A stretch of DNA of 64,000 bases, from contig NZ_CP004393.1 in the NCBI RefSeq assembly GCF_000819565.1, positions 3,162,001 through 3,226,000 of the forward strand, read 5' to 3'. The notes under the pieces are model-generated. The model searched no databases. It saw only the letters and a program-made list of their open reading frames with translations, and had not been told where the DNA came from. This DNA is from Celeribacter indicus (GTDB lineage Bacteria; Pseudomonadota; Alphaproteobacteria; Rhodobacterales; Rhodobacteraceae). Made by a program: the position numbers and the translations under genes. Positions 63,549 through 64,000 of this stretch are shown one piece after another; the first letter of the stretch is position 1; each line of letters begins with the position of its first letter.

Positions 63549-64000
63549 TCAGTCCGTCACGGAAAACACCGGAAGCGCGGTGCCCGAGGCCGGAACCACC
63601 GCGGGCGCCTCCTGCGCCGGGACGCCGGTCAGCGACAGGGAGGCCTTTTTCAGCAACCCCGCCCGTTCCGGCTGGCCGGGGGCGAAGACCGCGGGAACGC
63701 CCGCATCGAGTGCCGCGAGGCTGTCGCCATACCAGGCCTGCGCCAGATCGGGGCGCTGGGTCGCACCGACGCCCTGGCTCAGGTGATGGCCGAGCAGCTC
63801 GCCATAGGCGCGCTCGCCCAGGGCGACGAGGATCAGCGAGGAGGCCAGCGCGACATCCAGATTGTCGGTGCGGTAGCCGACCGAAAGGCAGATCTTCGCC
63901 GTGCCCTTGAGCTGCGCCGGGGCCATGCCGGAATTCAGCACGAAATCCGAGGTTTCCGAGAGCACCGCGTCCCGCGGCTTCACCGACAGCGCGGCGATCT
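63549..64000 (-). CDS. Unidentified protein, C-terminal part (gene continues past right edge)
   Basis: The frame is open from the right edge to a TGA at 63549-63551, giving about 149 residues. I do not recognise a family. Visible are an Ala/Leu-rich helical stretch (DNLDVALASSLILVALGERA), then YGELLGHHLSQGVG and a C-terminal Pro/Ala segment. A GTG at 63983 could be a start, but the frame remains open, so a longer protein is likely. A terminator follows. Confidence 0.6.
   Translation of the reverse strand, partial: IAALSVKPRDAVLSETSDFVLNSGMAPAQLKGTAKICLSVGYRTDNLDVALASSLILVALGERAYGELLGHHLSQGVGATQRPDLAQAWYGDSLAALDAGVPAVFAPGQPERAGLLKKASLSLTGVPAQEAPAVVPASGTALPVFSVTD

Overview
The window is high-GC DNA whose gene content and order point to an alphaproteobacterium of the Rhodobacterales/Rhodobacteraceae type. 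The evidence is a run of dacA-like, tmk, holB, tatD and MBL-fold genes behind a SPOR lipoprotein, a large RTX protein ending in a Hint domain, and a very high density of solute ABC importers. This is inferred from gene families only; no rRNA is present to fix the taxon.

Layout. (1) 1-7355: an oligosaccharide-type locus with an Opp/Agp-like ABC transporter (permease plus two ATPases, the last cut by the left edge), a divergent LacI regulator, an aldo/keto reductase and a GHL6-like glycosidase. (2) 7693-8301: an orphan receiver-like protein. (3) 8342-17416: a Dpp-type importer operon (Tat-exported binding protein, two ATPases, two permeases) that also carries a glycerophosphodiester phosphodiesterase, divergent from a xylose-isomerase-like TIM barrel, a HAD phosphatase and an RpiR regulator. 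(4) 17871-25327: LacI regulator, Pot-type ABC importer, nucleoside hydrolase and adenine deaminase, a likely purine nucleoside uptake and salvage operon. (5) 25647-27561: a flavin-reductase-like protein and a catalase-family protein. (6) 28004-39721: three short-chain dehydrogenases, a Dpp-type importer with fused ATPases, an NTF2-like protein and a Baeyer-Villiger-type monooxygenase, with one decayed SDR; probably uptake and oxidation of an alcohol or ketone, with no local regulator. (7) 40308-51717: a LysR-centred locus with, on one side, an amidase, two polysaccharide-deacetylase-fold hydrolases and an SBF-like carrier, and on the other a Tau/NMT1-type ABC importer, a flavoprotein, a cyanuric-acid-hydrolase/barbiturase-family enzyme and a beta-propeller protein. 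(8) 52169-53114: an S24-type repressor fused to half a YbjQ domain beside tRNA-Ser(UGA), probably an old integration boundary. (9) 53416-64000: conserved housekeeping genes, the RTX-Hint protein, an acyl-CoA thioesterase, tRNA-Leu(GAG) and a partial unknown gene.

The best candidate for an undescribed system is region 7. It combines several kinds of amide or cyclic-amide hydrolase with a dedicated importer and a flavoprotein. Two near-identical 17-bp CATAAG-N5-CTTATR palindromes, each containing a LysR-type T-N11-A core, sit at the LysR start codon and in front of the importer. I read it as a LysR-controlled route for importing and opening a nitrogen heterocycle; the substrate cannot be named from sequence. 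Secondary candidates are the Pot-type nucleoside importer (region 4), the phosphodiesterase-linked Dpp operon (region 3) and the ketone locus (region 6) with its perfect 10+4+10 palindrome.
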